Origin: Sphingomonadales bacterium
GTDB taxonomy: Bacteria > Pseudomonadota > Alphaproteobacteria > Sphingomonadales > Sphingomonadaceae
Direction of reading: 5' to 3'
DNA: 8,561 nucleotides
Assembly: GCA_027489295.1 (NCBI GenBank)
Contig: JAIYAA010000001.1
Span: forward strand, 1-8,561
Part shown: positions 1 through 6,883 of the stretch, in pieces
Layout of the letters: the number at the start of each line of letters is the position of its first letter
How positions within the stretch are numbered: position 1 is the first letter of the stretch
The notes under the pieces: generated by a model
Databases searched by the model: none
Seen by the model: the letters and a program-made list of their open reading frames with translations, nothing else
Told to the model about the DNA's origin: nothing
Position numbers and translations under genes: made by a program

Positions 1-426
1 GTGCGGCACCCCGGCCGGCACCAGGATCACGTCGCCGGGGGCAAGCGTGCGGGTGGTGCCGCGCTCGATCCGGCTGCCTTCGACCAGCGTGGCGTTGCGG
101 ACCTCTTGATCGGGCATCGCGCCGCCGGTGATCAGCGTGCCCCTGCCTTCCAGCACGATCGCATATTCCGCCTGATCGGGATGCACCGCCGGCTTGCCGG
201 GCTTCTTCCAGATCTCGATCGCGGCGACGTTGCTGCCGTCGCGCACCAGAGGCCTCCAGGCAAAGCCCTGATCGGGCTTCATCTCCGCCAGCATCGCCTG
301 CAGCTGTGCCTGCACGTCCTTGGCGTCGGCGAACGAGGTCGGATCGGCGGCGGTCTGCGCGGTGGCGGGGGCGGCGACCAACAGCCCGAGCGGCAGGACC
401 GCGAGGAGGGGGGCGGGGATCTTCAC
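1..426 (-). CDS. Secreted cupin-domain protein, 3' end outside the window (first 142 codons)
   Basis: Reading leftwards from a GTG at 424-426, the protein opens with a short signal-peptide-like stretch: Lys2, a hydrophobic core at about residues 5-20, and an Ala-Thr-Ala cleavage-type site at 21-23, so export to the periplasm is likely. A cupin barrel follows. The first motif region runs from His82 through Asp84 and Glu87 to Glu93-Gly94; the second histidine of the usual HxH is replaced, so metal binding may be atypical. The second motif fits G-x5-P-x-G-x2-H exactly (Gly131, Pro137, Gly139, His142), and the window ends on that His. GTG is chosen because AGGGAG lies 9 bases upstream and it yields a clean signal peptide. 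The ATGs at 429-434 are out of frame, and an in-frame ATG at 475-477 would bury the signal. It lies 101 bp downstream of the lysR gene on the same strand. Substrate and role are unknown; a cupin fold alone does not define function. Confidence 0.8.
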   Translation of the reverse strand, partial: MKIPAPLLAVLPLGLLVAAPATAQTAADPTSFADAKDVQAQLQAMLAEMKPDQGFAWRPLVRDGSNVAAIEIWKKPGKPAVHPDQAEYAIVLEGRGTLITGGAMPDQEVRNATLVEGSRIERGTTRTLAPGDVILVPAGVPH

Positions 427-527
427 GGCATCATTCTCCCTGTGGCGGTCGCGACCATGGCAGAGGCCGCGCAGCATCGGAAGCAGCGGATGGTCGTAGG
501 TCGTCCGTGTCGGATCGAGCGCCGGGA

Positions 528-1421
528 TCACCCGCGCCAGCGCAACCGCTCGACCAGCAGCGCGAAGGCGGGGGTCGGCTGGCGGCGGCTCGGGTAATAG
601 AGATGGTAGCCGGCGAAGGGCGGCGAGAAGCGGGTCAGCACCGCCTCCAGCGCGCCGCTGTCAAGATGCGGCTGCACCACCGCGTCGGGCAGGCAGGCGA
701 TGCCGAACCCTTCGATCGCCGCCTGCACGATCGGAAACACCGAGGAGAAGGTGAGGGGCCCCTCCACCCGCACCTTGCGCTCGCGTCCGTCCTCCTCGAA
801 TTCCCACGCGTAGAGCCCGCCATAGGTGGGCAAGCGCAGGTTGAGGCCGGCATGGGCGGTGAGGTCCTCGATCCGCTCGGGCCTGCCCGCGCGATCGAAA
901 TAGGCAGGCGAGGCAACCGCCAGCATGCGCGCATCGGGCCCGATCGGCACCGCCACCATGTCGCGGGCGATGATGTCGCCGAAGCGCACCCCGGCATCGA
1001 ACCGCTCGGCGACGATGTCGGTCAGGCGATAATCGGTGTCGATCTCGACGCGGATGTCGGGAAAGTCGCGCAGGATCGGCGCGAGGCGCGGCCAGAGCAG
1101 GGTCTTGAGCGAAAGCTCGTCGGCGCTGATCCGCACCAGTCCCGCCGGCTTCTCGCGCAAGGCGCTCAGCGCCGCGACTTCCGCCTCGATCTCGTCCAGC
1201 CGCGGCGCGAGCGTGGCGAACAGCCGCTCGCCCGCCTCGGTGAGGTTCACGCTGCGGGTGGTGCGATGGAGCAGCCGCAGCCCCAGCCGCTCCTCCAGCC
1301 CGCGCATCGCATGGCTGAGCGCCGACGGCGTGACCCCGCTCTGCGCCGCCGCCCGGGTGAAGCTGCGCTGGCGGGCGACGGCGAGGAAGGCGGCGAGTTC
1401 GGCGAGTTGCTGGCGATTCAT
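528..1421 (-). CDS. LysR-family transcriptional regulator (CrgA/AaeR-like)
   Basis: This 297-residue protein has the usual LysR length and layout. Residues about 3-62 form the winged helix-turn-helix, with the familiar SFTRAAAQSGVTPSALSHAM core and the LHRTTRSVNLTEAGERL wing. After a linker helix (about 63-90), residues about 91-292 form the periplasmic-binding-protein-like effector domain, with a typical ACLPDAVV segment near its end. The wing and effector sequence resemble the CrgA/AaeR subgroup. It probably controls the divergent dehydrogenase gene (1547-2596) and itself, because a T-N11-A operator lies only 3 bases from its start codon. The inducer cannot be read from sequence; an aldehyde or a redox signal is a guess based on the neighbour. 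No good Shine-Dalgarno precedes the ATG at 1419-1421, so the mRNA may be leaderless or nearly so. The cupin gene downstream on the same strand may be co-transcribed. Confidence 0.93.
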   Translation of the reverse strand: MNRQQLAELAAFLAVARQRSFTRAAAQSGVTPSALSHAMRGLEERLGLRLLHRTTRSVNLTEAGERLFATLAPRLDEIEAEVAALSALREKPAGLVRISADELSLKTLLWPRLAPILRDFPDIRVEIDTDYRLTDIVAERFDAGVRFGDIIARDMVAVPIGPDARMLAVASPAYFDRAGRPERIEDLTAHAGLNLRLPTYGGLYAWEFEEDGRERKVRVEGPLTFSSVFPIVQAAIEGFGIACLPDAVVQPHLDSGALEAVLTRFSPPFAGYHLYYPSRRQPTPAFALLVERLRWRG

Positions 1422-1424
1422 TGT

Positions 1425-1437
1425 TGAATTGTATTCA
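1425..1437. promoter_or_regulatory. LysR-type T-N11-A operator
   Basis: The bases TGAAT-TGT-ATTCA form a perfect 5-bp inverted repeat around a 3-base centre and match the LysR consensus T-N11-A exactly. The site sits 3 bases from the lysR start codon, in the lysR/dehydrogenase divergent region, and is AT-rich in an otherwise very GC-rich stretch. Such a position suits autorepression and divergent control. The dyad and spacing are seen directly; binding by the adjacent regulator is inferred. Confidence 0.7.
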
Positions 1438-1440
1438 GCA

Positions 1441-1450
1441 CTGCATGCAG
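1441..1450. promoter_or_regulatory. Second palindrome in the lysR/dehydrogenase intergenic region
   Basis: CTGCATGCAG is a perfect 10-bp palindrome. Its centre is about 14.5 bp from the centre of the T-N11-A site. LysR proteins usually bind as tetramers to a strong recognition site and a weaker activation site nearby, so this could be the second half of the operator, but its sequence differs from the first site and it may be chance. No convincing -35/-10 pair for the dehydrogenase could be placed in this region. Confidence 0.35.
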
Positions 1451-1481
1451 CTTCCAGCGCCTAATCGCGTTGGTCGCGAAG

Positions 1482-1515
1482 CCCCATCTTGGGGAACGAG
1501 GAGCCGCACGGCTCC
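1482..1515 (+). other. Two short hairpins in the dehydrogenase 5' leader
   Basis: Upstream of the dehydrogenase ribosome-binding site are two small inverted repeats: CCCC-ATCTT-GGGG (1482-1494) and GGAGCC-GCAC-GGCTCC (1500-1515). Both leave the AGGGG ribosome-binding sequence at 1534-1538 free. They could stabilise the transcript or be incidental in GC-rich DNA. No known riboswitch architecture is recognised. Confidence 0.3.
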
Positions 1516-1546
1516 GCGCCTTCATTACCATCAAGGGGACTTCCGC

Positions 1547-2596
1547 ATGGCCACCAAAGCCTATGGCGCCTACGCCGCCGACAAGCCGCTCGAGCCCATC
1601 GCCATCGAACGCCGCGCGCCGGGCGCGCACGACGTGCAGATCGACATCGCCTATTGCGGCGTCTGCCATTCGGACCTGCACCAGGTCCGCTCCGAATGGG
1701 AAGGAACGCTCTATCCGTGCGTGCCGGGGCACGAGATCGTCGGCCGCGTCAGCGCCGTCGGCGACCATGTGAGCAAGTTTGCGGTCGGCGACCTGGTCGG
1801 CGTCGGCTGCATGGTCGACAGCTGCCAGCACTGCGCCTCATGCGACGAGGGGCTGGAGCAATATTGCGAGAACGGCTTCGTCGGGACCTATAACGGCCCG
1901 ACCCCCGATGCCCCCGGCCACACGCTGGGCGGCTATTCGGAGCGCATCGTGGTCAGCGACAAGTTCGTGCTCAAGGTAAGCCATGGCGAAGAGAATCTCG
2001 CTGCGGTCGCGCCGTTGCTCTGCGCCGGCATCACCACCTGGTCGCCGCTGCGCCACTGGCAGGTCGGCCCGGGCAAGAAGGTCGGCATCGTCGGCATCGG
2101 CGGGCTGGGCCATATGGGCGTGAAGCTCGCCCACGCGCTCGGCGCGCATGTGGTCGCCTTCACCACCTCGGAGAGCAAGCGCGCCGATGCGCATGCGCTG
2201 GGCGCGGACGAGGTCGTCGTCTCCCGCGATGCCGAGGCGATGGCGGCGCATGCGAACAGCTTCGACTTCATCCTCGACACGGTGGCCGCCAGCCACGACC
2301 TCGACGCCTTCACCACTCTGCTCAAGCGCGACGGCACGCTGACGCTGGTGGGTGTGCCCGAGCATGCGCATCCCTCGCCCAACGTCGCGGCGCTGATCTT
2401 CAAGCGCCGCTCGATCGCGGGCTCGCTGATCGGCGGCATCGCCGAGACGCAGGAGATGCTCGATTTCTGCGCCGAGCACGGCATCGTCGCCGACATCGAG
2501 ATGATCCGCGCCGACGAGATCGACGCGGCCTTCGAGCGGATGCTCAAGAGCGACGTGAAGTACCGCTTCGTCATCGACATCGCATCGATGGCCTGA
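1547..2596 (+). CDS. yahK: Zinc-dependent NAD(P)-dependent alcohol dehydrogenase / aldehyde reductase, YahK-like
   Basis: The 349-residue protein matches E. coli YahK in length and in long stretches of recalled sequence, including the conserved [15 protein letters not shown] segment. It is a cytosolic medium-chain dehydrogenase of the cinnamyl-alcohol type, expected to reduce aldehydes with NADPH. Catalytic zinc ligands are visible as Cys40, His62 (with Glu63) and Cys159. Structural zinc ligands are Cys93, Cys96, Cys99 and Cys107. The Rossmann motif GIGGLG is at 183-188, and the following TTSxxKR at about 206-212 (Ser208, Lys211, Arg212) is typical of NADPH preference. The ATG at 1547 is chosen over in-frame upstream starts because AGGGG lies 8 bases before it and the protein then aligns with YahK from residue 1; a start at 1421 would overlap lysR. 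It is divergent from lysR, which probably controls it, and is followed by a strong terminator, so it is likely monocistronic. The physiological aldehyde is unknown. Confidence 0.95.
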   Translation: MATKAYGAYAADKPLEPIAIERRAPGAHDVQIDIAYCGVCHSDLHQVRSEWEGTLYPCVPGHEIVGRVSAVGDHVSKFAVGDLVGVGCMVDSCQHCASCDEGLEQYCENGFVGTYNGPTPDAPGHTLGGYSERIVVSDKFVLKVSHGEENLAAVAPLLCAGITTWSPLRHWQVGPGKKVGIVGIGGLGHMGVKLAHALGAHVVAFTTSESKRADAHALGADEVVVSRDAEAMAAHANSFDFILDTVAASHDLDAFTTLLKRDGTLTLVGVPEHAHPSPNVAALIFKRRSIAGSLIGGIAETQEMLDFCAEHGIVADIEMIRADEIDAAFERMLKSDVKYRFVIDIASMA

Positions 2597-2603
2597 GGCC
2601 GCG

Positions 2604-2642
2604 TGCGGGGGCGGCGTCCGCGTCGCCCCCGCATTTCCCTTT
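2604..2642 (+). terminator. Intrinsic terminator after the alcohol dehydrogenase gene
   Basis: Starting 7 bases after the stop codon, TGCGGGGGCG (2604-2613) and CGCCCCCGCA (2624-2633) form a perfect 10-bp stem with a 10-base loop, followed by TTTCCCTTT. The T-tract is interrupted but otherwise this is a Rho-independent terminator shape. It separates the dehydrogenase transcript from recO. Confidence 0.75.
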
Positions 2643-2669
2643 CCGCCGCGCACTCTCTACATCGCGGCG

Positions 2670-3401
2670 ATGCACCTTCGCGCCGACGCCATCCTGCTCA
2701 GCGTTCGCAACCATGGCGAGCACGGCGCGATCGTGCGGGCGCTGACCGAAAGCGACGGCGTCCAGCCGGGCTACGTCCGCGGCGGCCGCTCGCGTGCGCT
2801 GCGCCCGGTGCTCCAGCCCGCCAATCTGATCCTCGGCGAATGGCGGGCGCGTACCGAGGAGCAACTGGCTGGCCTCACCGTCGAACTGGTCCACAGCCGC
2901 GCACCCTTGTTCGGCGAGCCGCTGCCCGCGGCGGCACTGGTCTGGGTGACCGCGCTTACCGCCGCCAGTCTGCCCGAGGGGCTGCCCTATCCGCGACTCC
3001 ATGCCGCGCTGGGCGGCGTGCTCGATGCGATCGAGGCGGCGCCCGCCGCGCGCGGCTGGGCGGTGGCGCTGGTGCGGTACGAACTGCTGCTGCTCGCCGA
3101 ACTCGGTTTCGGTCTCGATCTGGAACGGTGCGCGGCGACCGGCGGGACCGAGGAACTTGCCTTTGTCAGTCCAAAAAGCGGCACCGCGGTGAGCCGGATC
3201 GGTGCCACCGGTTATGAGAATCGCCTGCTCGCATTGCCGCCGTTCCTCACCGAAGGCGGCGCGGCGGACTGGGAGGATATCCTGGCCGGCCTGCGCCTCA
3301 CCGGCCACTTCCTCGCGCGCGACCTGCTGATCGGCCGGGGCGCCGATCTGTTGGCGGCGCGTGTCCGGCTGGTGGACCGTTTGTTGCGAGCGGTTGCATA
3401 A
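2670..3401 (+). CDS. recO: DNA repair protein RecO
   Basis: A 243-residue protein of normal RecO length. RecO acts in the cytoplasm in the RecFOR pathway: it binds single-stranded DNA and SSB, anneals strands and helps load RecA at gaps. The N-terminal OB-fold (about 1-80) begins with the typical '[21 protein letters not shown]' pattern (residues 6-26), followed by the glycine/arginine-rich [16 protein letters not shown] segment. The C-terminal helical part carries the alphaproteobacterial pattern of [12 protein letters not shown] followed by [11 protein letters not shown] (about 147-180). The single Cys there means the zinc finger known from some RecO proteins is absent. The ATG at 2670 has no clear Shine-Dalgarno; no better in-frame start is apparent. 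It lies 73 bp after the dehydrogenase, behind a terminator, and 52 bp before leuB on the same strand, so it may share a transcript with leuB. Confidence 0.93.
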   Translation: MHLRADAILLSVRNHGEHGAIVRALTESDGVQPGYVRGGRSRALRPVLQPANLILGEWRARTEEQLAGLTVELVHSRAPLFGEPLPAAALVWVTALTAASLPEGLPYPRLHAALGGVLDAIEAAPAARGWAVALVRYELLLLAELGFGLDLERCAATGGTEELAFVSPKSGTAVSRIGATGYENRLLALPPFLTEGGAADWEDILAGLRLTGHFLARDLLIGRGADLLAARVRLVDRLLRAVA

Positions 3402-3453
3402 ACCTCCCTCGGGCGGCTAAGCGGCGGGCAGTTTGGTGCTGCGCGAGGTTCGG

Positions 3454-4506
3454 ATGCCGCTGATTGCTGTTCTGCCGGGTGATGGAATCGGCCCCGAAGT
3501 GACGCGCGAGGCGCGCCGCGTGCTCGAGGCGCTGGATCTCGGCCTCAGCTTCGAGGAAGCGCCGGTCGGCGGCGCCGGCTATCTCGCCGCCGGCCATCCG
3601 CTGCCGGAGGCGACGCTGGCGCTGGCCAAGCGCGCCGATGCGGTGCTGTTCGGCGCGATCGGCGATCCCCGCTTCGAGAAGCTGGAGCGGCATTTGCGCC
3701 CCGAAGCGGCGCTGCTCGGCATCCGCAAGGCGCTGGGCCTGTTCGCCAATCTGCGCCCGGCGACCCTGTTCCCCGGCCTGGAAGACGCCTCGCCGCTCAA
3801 GCCCGAGGTGGTGAACGGCCTCGACATCGTCATCGTCCGCGAGCTGATCGGCGATATCTATTTCGGCGAAAAGGGCCACCGCACCACGCCCGAGGGCCTG
3901 CGCCAGGGCTATGACGTGATGAGCTATGACGAGCAGGAAGTGACGCGGATCGCCCGTGTCGGCTTCGAGATGGCCAAGCGCCGCCGCAAGAAGCTCTGCT
4001 CGGTCGATAAGGCCAATGTGCTCGAAACCTCGCAGCTGTGGCGTGACGTCGTCACCGCGATGGGCGCCGAATATCCCGAGGTCGAGCTGACCCATATGTA
4101 TGTCGACAATGCCGCGATGCAGCTGGTGCGCGCGCCGGCCAGCTTCGACGTGATCGTCACGGGCAACCTGTTCGGCGACATCCTCAGCGACCAGGCGAGC
4201 ATGTGCGCCGGATCGATCGGCATGCTGCCCTCGGCATCGCTCGCCGCCTGGTCGGGCGCGAACGGGATGTACGAGCCGATCCACGGCAGCGCGCCGGACA
4301 TCGCCGGCCAGGGCAAGGCGAACCCTTGCGCCGCCATCCTTTCCGCGGCCATGCTGCTGCGGCACTCGCTGGCCGACGAAGCGTCGGCGCAGCGCATAGA
4401 AAAAGCGGTTGCCGCAGCGCTCGCCAAGGGCGCGCGGACGGCCGATCTCGGGGGCACCCTTTCAACTACCGCGATGGGGGATGCGGTGCTGCTGGAGCTT
4501 CAGTGA
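3454..4506 (+). CDS. leuB: 3-isopropylmalate dehydrogenase
   Basis: This 350-residue protein is full length for LeuB, the cytosolic NAD-dependent enzyme that oxidises and decarboxylates 3-isopropylmalate in leucine synthesis. The N-terminus [10 protein letters not shown] (7-16) is diagnostic. Catalytic and metal residues are seen as Tyr136 in IYFG, Lys186 in SVDKANVLE, and Asp242 and Asp246 in [13 protein letters not shown]. The NAD-binding segment [14 protein letters not shown] is near residues 280-293. The substrate loop reads [10 protein letters not shown] (129-138) where RELTGGIYFG is usual, a small departure that does not disturb the catalytic Tyr. The ATG at 3454 is chosen because GAGG lies 5 bases upstream and the protein then starts as typical LeuB; a TTG 21 bases earlier adds an unsupported extension. 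leuC and leuD are not in the window. Its stop overlaps the start of the next gene by 4 bp, implying translational coupling. Confidence 0.97.
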   Translation: MPLIAVLPGDGIGPEVTREARRVLEALDLGLSFEEAPVGGAGYLAAGHPLPEATLALAKRADAVLFGAIGDPRFEKLERHLRPEAALLGIRKALGLFANLRPATLFPGLEDASPLKPEVVNGLDIVIVRELIGDIYFGEKGHRTTPEGLRQGYDVMSYDEQEVTRIARVGFEMAKRRRKKLCSVDKANVLETSQLWRDVVTAMGAEYPEVELTHMYVDNAAMQLVRAPASFDVIVTGNLFGDILSDQASMCAGSIGMLPSASLAAWSGANGMYEPIHGSAPDIAGQGKANPCAAILSAAMLLRHSLADEASAQRIEKAVAAALAKGARTADLGGTLSTTAMGDAVLLELQ

Positions 4507-5606
4507 GCGAAAACCTGCTCGAACTCGCGATCGTTATCCCCACGTTCAACGAACGCGCCAATGTTCCTCTGCTGATCGCCAAGCTGGATGCGGCCCTTGC
4601 CGGTCGTGCCTGGGAGGCGATTTTCGTCGACGACGACAGTCCTGACGGGACTGCGCACGCCGCCCGCGCCATCGCGCGGGGGGACCCGCGTGTGCGCGTG
4701 ATCCAGCGGATCGGGCGGCGCGGGCTCTCCTCGGCGTGCATCGAGGGGATGTGCGCCACCGCGGCGCCGCACGTCGCGGTGATCGATGGCGATCTGCAGC
4801 ACGACGAGACGCTGCTGCCCAGGATGCTCGATGCGCTGCAGGCGGATGCGGCGCTCGACGTGGTGATCGGCTCGCGCTTCTGCGAGGGCGGCTGCACCGG
4901 CGAATGGGACCGCGAGCGCGTCGCCAAATCCGCCTTCGCGACCAGGCTGTCGCGCCAGGTGCTCAAGGCCGACCTCACTGATCCGATGAGCGGCTTCTTC
5001 ATGATCCGCAGCGATATCGCGCGCGGGCTGGTGCCGGTGCTTTCGGGCATCGGCTTCAAGATCCTGCTCGACATCATGACCGCGAGCCCGAAGCCGCTGC
5101 GCTTCCTCGAACTGCCCTACACCTTCCGCGTCCGCACCGAGGGCGAGAGCAAGCTCGATTACGTCGTGGCGATGGAATATCTGATCGCGCTCTACGACCG
5201 CATGTTCGGCAAGGTCGTGCCGGTGCGCTTCGCGATGTTCTCGGCGATCGGCGCGCTGGGCGCGGCGGTGCATCTGGCGGTGCTGTTCGTGCTGTTTCGG
5301 ATCGCCGGCTTGCCGTTCGTCACCGGCACCGTCCTGGCGACGATCGTGGCGATGACCTTCAATTTCCTGCTCAACAACGCGCTCACCTATCGCGAGCGAC
5401 GGTTGAAGGGGGCAAAGGCACTGCTCGCCGGCTGGGTGAGCTTCTGCTTCGTCTGCGGCGTGGGGGCAGCGGCCAATGTCGGGCTCGCGGCATTCCTCCA
5501 CAATGTCCAGCATGGCGACTGGCGGCTGTCGGCGCTGGCCGGGATCGCGGTGGCGGCGGTGTGGAATTTCGCGCTGTCGTCGCGGTTCGTGTGGGGGCGG
5601 TACTGA
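4503..5606 (+). CDS. GT2 polyprenyl-phosphate hexose (mannose) synthase-like glycosyltransferase fused to a GtrA membrane domain
   Basis: The 367-residue protein has two parts. Residues about 8-235 are a GT-A glycosyltransferase of family 2: [10 protein letters not shown] at 12-21, the VDDDSPDGT nucleotide-sugar motif at 42-50, and the metal-binding D-x-D-x-Q motif at Asp95, Asp97 and Gln99. The SGFFMIR and [16 protein letters not shown] segments are typical of dolichol-phosphate mannose synthases. Residues about 238-367 are a GtrA-like domain with about four hydrophobic helices and the characteristic [15 protein letters not shown] stretch. The whole resembles the archaeal type III Dol-P-Man synthase architecture: sugar is moved from GDP-mannose (or another NDP-sugar) to a polyprenyl phosphate at the cytoplasmic face, with GtrA anchoring it or aiding flipping. 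GTG at 4503 overlaps the leuB TGA (GTGA), with GGAG 5 bases upstream, so translation is coupled. The sugar identity is inferred; glucose is possible. A GT39 enzyme nearby is a candidate user of the product. Confidence 0.9.
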   Translation: MSENLLELAIVIPTFNERANVPLLIAKLDAALAGRAWEAIFVDDDSPDGTAHAARAIARGDPRVRVIQRIGRRGLSSACIEGMCATAAPHVAVIDGDLQHDETLLPRMLDALQADAALDVVIGSRFCEGGCTGEWDRERVAKSAFATRLSRQVLKADLTDPMSGFFMIRSDIARGLVPVLSGIGFKILLDIMTASPKPLRFLELPYTFRVRTEGESKLDYVVAMEYLIALYDRMFGKVVPVRFAMFSAIGALGAAVHLAVLFVLFRIAGLPFVTGTVLATIVAMTFNFLLNNALTYRERRLKGAKALLAGWVSFCFVCGVGAAANVGLAAFLHNVQHGDWRLSALAGIAVAAVWNFALSSRFVWGRY

Positions 5607-5618
5607 AACCGAACTAAG

Positions 5619-5640
5619 CCCCTCCTCCTTGGAGGAGGGG
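5619..5640 (+). terminator. Hairpin downstream of the GT2-GtrA gene
   Basis: A perfect 10-bp inverted repeat begins 12 bases after the glycosyltransferase stop codon. The loop is only TT (effectively CTTG) and only two Ts follow, so termination may be inefficient or may depend on Rho or on the stem alone. Its place directly after the stop codon of a convergent gene supports a 3'-end role. Confidence 0.5.
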
Positions 5641-5694
5641 TTGGGGTGGAGGGATTCCAGAACGCGGGTTGGTCTCTGTGAGACACCGCCCCAC

Positions 5695-5728
5695 CCCAAA
5701 CCCCTCCCCTGAAGGGGAGGGGTTTGGG
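5695..5728 (-). terminator. Hairpin downstream of the flavin oxidoreductase gene
   Basis: The 15-bp perfect stem with TGAA loop lies 8 bases beyond the stop codon of the minus-strand oxidoreductase gene (stop at 5737-5739). Read on the minus strand there is no long U-tract, so it is best seen as a strong transcript-end stem, possibly acting in both directions together with the left hairpin. Confidence 0.5.
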
Positions 5729-5736
5729 CAGCTTCG

Positions 5737-6852
5737 TTACACCAGCTCCGCCAACGCCGCCGGGCTGAAGCCCTTCAGCGCTTCGCCTGCACCGGCCTGG
5801 ACCTTCTTCACCCAGTCCGCATCGCTGATCAGCGCACGGCCGACCGCGATCAGGTCGAACTCGTCGCGCTCCATCCGCTCGATGAGCTTGTCGAGGTCGC
5901 TGTGCTGCGAGGTCTCGCCGCCAAACGCCGCGATGAACTCGCCCGACAGGCCGACCGAGCCGACACTGATCGTCGCGGCGCCGGTGAGCTTCTTCGCCCA
6001 GCCGGCGAAGTTGAGGCCGTTCTCGCCGTCGATCTCCGGGAATTCCGGCTCCCAGAAGCGGCGCTGCGAGCAGTGCAGCACGTCCGCGCCGGCATCGACC
6101 AGCGGCTGCAGCCATGCGGCCATCTCGTCCGGCGTGGTGGCCAGGCGGGCGCTATAGTCTTGCTGCTTCCACTGGCTGAGGCGCAGGATCACCGGGAAGT
6201 CCGGGCCCACCGCCGCGCGCACGGCCTTGACCACCTCCACCGCGAAGCGCGAGCGTTCGGCGATGGTGCTGCCGCCATAGCTGTCCTCGCGGGTGTTGGT
6301 GCCGGCCCAGAAGAACTGGTCGATCAGATAGCCATGGGCGCCGTGGATCTCGACGGTGTCGAAGCCGAGTCGCTTGGAGTCGGCGGCGGCCTTGGCGAAG
6401 GCCGCGATCGTCGCCTCGATGTCCTGCTCAGTCATCGAGACCCCGCGCGGCTTGCCGGGTGCGACCACGCCCGACGGGCTTTCGACATCGACCGCGGGCA
6501 CCCAGTCGGTCGCCGTCTTGGTCGAGCCGGTGTGCCAGATCTGCGGCGCCATCTTGCCGCCAGCGGCATGCACCTCGTCGATCACCGTCTTCCAGCCCGC
6601 CAGCGCGGCATCGCCGTGGAAGAAGGGGATGTTGGGATGGTTGCGCGAGGCCGGGCGGTCGATCACCGTGCCTTCGGAGAGGATCAGGCCTACGCCGCCC
6701 TCTGCGCGACGACGATAATAGGCGGCGTTGGCCGCGCCGGGGATGCCCTCGGGCGCGAAGGTCCGCGTCATCGGCGCCATCACGATCCGGTTGGGCAGAT
6801 CGAGCGACTTGATGCGGAACGGACGGAAAAGAACGTCGGTCGACGTGGCCAT
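5737..6852 (-). CDS. NADH:flavin oxidoreductase, old yellow enzyme family
   Basis: This 371-residue protein is a full-length FMN-dependent ene-reductase-type TIM barrel. Visible family landmarks are NRIVMAPMTR (21-30, with Thr29 at the FMN-tuning position), EGGVGLILSEGT (51-62), Q-I-W-H-x-G (Gln104, His107), and IHGAHGYLIDQFF (169-181). His170 and His173 correspond to the substrate-anchoring His/Asn pair of OYE1, here a His/His pair, and Tyr175 to the proton-donor Tyr196. The following stretch reads WAGTNTREDSYGGS rather than the more common SPxxNxRxDxYGGS. Such cytosolic enzymes reduce activated C=C bonds (enones, maleimides, nitroalkenes) with NAD(P)H; the natural substrate is unknown. The ATG at 6850-6852 is chosen because GGAG lies 5 bases upstream; a longer in-frame start at 6930 is unsupported. 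It lies 84 bp after the PMT-like gene on the same strand but has promoter-like and palindromic sequence of its own. Confidence 0.93.
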   Translation of the reverse strand: MATSTDVLFRPFRIKSLDLPNRIVMAPMTRTFAPEGIPGAANAAYYRRRAEGGVGLILSEGTVIDRPASRNHPNIPFFHGDAALAGWKTVIDEVHAAGGKMAPQIWHTGSTKTATDWVPAVDVESPSGVVAPGKPRGVSMTEQDIEATIAAFAKAAADSKRLGFDTVEIHGAHGYLIDQFFWAGTNTREDSYGGSTIAERSRFAVEVVKAVRAAVGPDFPVILRLSQWKQQDYSARLATTPDEMAAWLQPLVDAGADVLHCSQRRFWEPEFPEIDGENGLNFAGWAKKLTGAATISVGSVGLSGEFIAAFGGETSQHSDLDKLIERMERDEFDLIAVGRALISDADWVKKVQAGAGEALKGFSPAALAELV

Positions 6853-6865
6853 GGGAACTCCGTTG

Positions 6866-6878
6866 CGGTTTGAAACCG
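6866..6878. promoter_or_regulatory. Operator-like palindrome in the flavin oxidoreductase leader
   Basis: CGGTTT-G-AAACCG is a perfect 6-bp inverted repeat around one base. It starts 13 bases from the oxidoreductase start codon and falls where the candidate promoter would start transcription, a typical repressor position. Old-yellow-enzyme genes are often controlled by TetR, HxlR or LysR repressors, but no such gene lies next to it here, so a regulator elsewhere would be needed. Confidence 0.45.
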
Positions 6879-6883
6879 AAGCG

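Larger units (their letters stand above)
5617..5728. repeat. Composite C-rich/G-rich intergenic inverted repeat (REP-like, doubles as bidirectional terminator)
   Basis: The gap between two convergent genes is almost filled by nested inverted repeats. Left hairpin: CCCCTCCTCC (5619-5628) with GGAGGAGGGG (5631-5640). Right hairpin: CCCAAACCCCTCCCC (5695-5709) with GGGGAGGGGTTTGGG (5714-5728) around a TGAA loop, 15 perfect base pairs. A small central hairpin GTCTC-TGT-GAGAC lies at 5672-5684. In addition, GGGTTGGGGTGG (5638-5649) can pair with CCACCCCAAACCC (5691-5703) with one bulge, so the element can fold as one long stem or as separate hairpins. Similar C-rich/G-rich hairpin units are common between sphingomonad genes. 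Dispersed copies elsewhere in the genome are expected but not visible here. Confidence 0.75.

Noticed and set aside
429..434. Tandem ATG as the cupin start
   Set aside because: These ATGs read ATG ATG CCG TGA or are out of frame with the cupin; GTG at 424-426 gives the signal peptide and has proper Shine-Dalgarno spacing.
447..456. GGTCGCGACC palindrome upstream of the cupin gene
   Set aside because: It is a perfect 10-bp palindrome, but CG-rich palindromes of this size are common at this GC content and nothing else supports an operator.
306..1427. Long open frame on the plus strand opposite lysR
   Set aside because: It is antisense to a clear LysR gene, its translation is rich in Arg, Gly and His with no family pattern, and it is explained by GC3 bias.
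3298..4365. 355-codon open frame on the minus strand across recO/leuB
   Set aside because: It covers two well-recognised genes on the opposite strand and its translation shows no domain pattern.
4500..5699. 399-codon open frame on the minus strand opposite the GT2-GtrA gene
   Set aside because: The plus strand encodes an unmistakable glycosyltransferase with catalytic motifs; the antisense translation is low-complexity His/Arg/Gln-rich and runs through the intergenic hairpins.
5902..6873. 323-codon plus-strand open frame opposite the flavin oxidoreductase
   Set aside because: It is antisense to a complete old-yellow-enzyme gene; the composition is that of a shadow frame.
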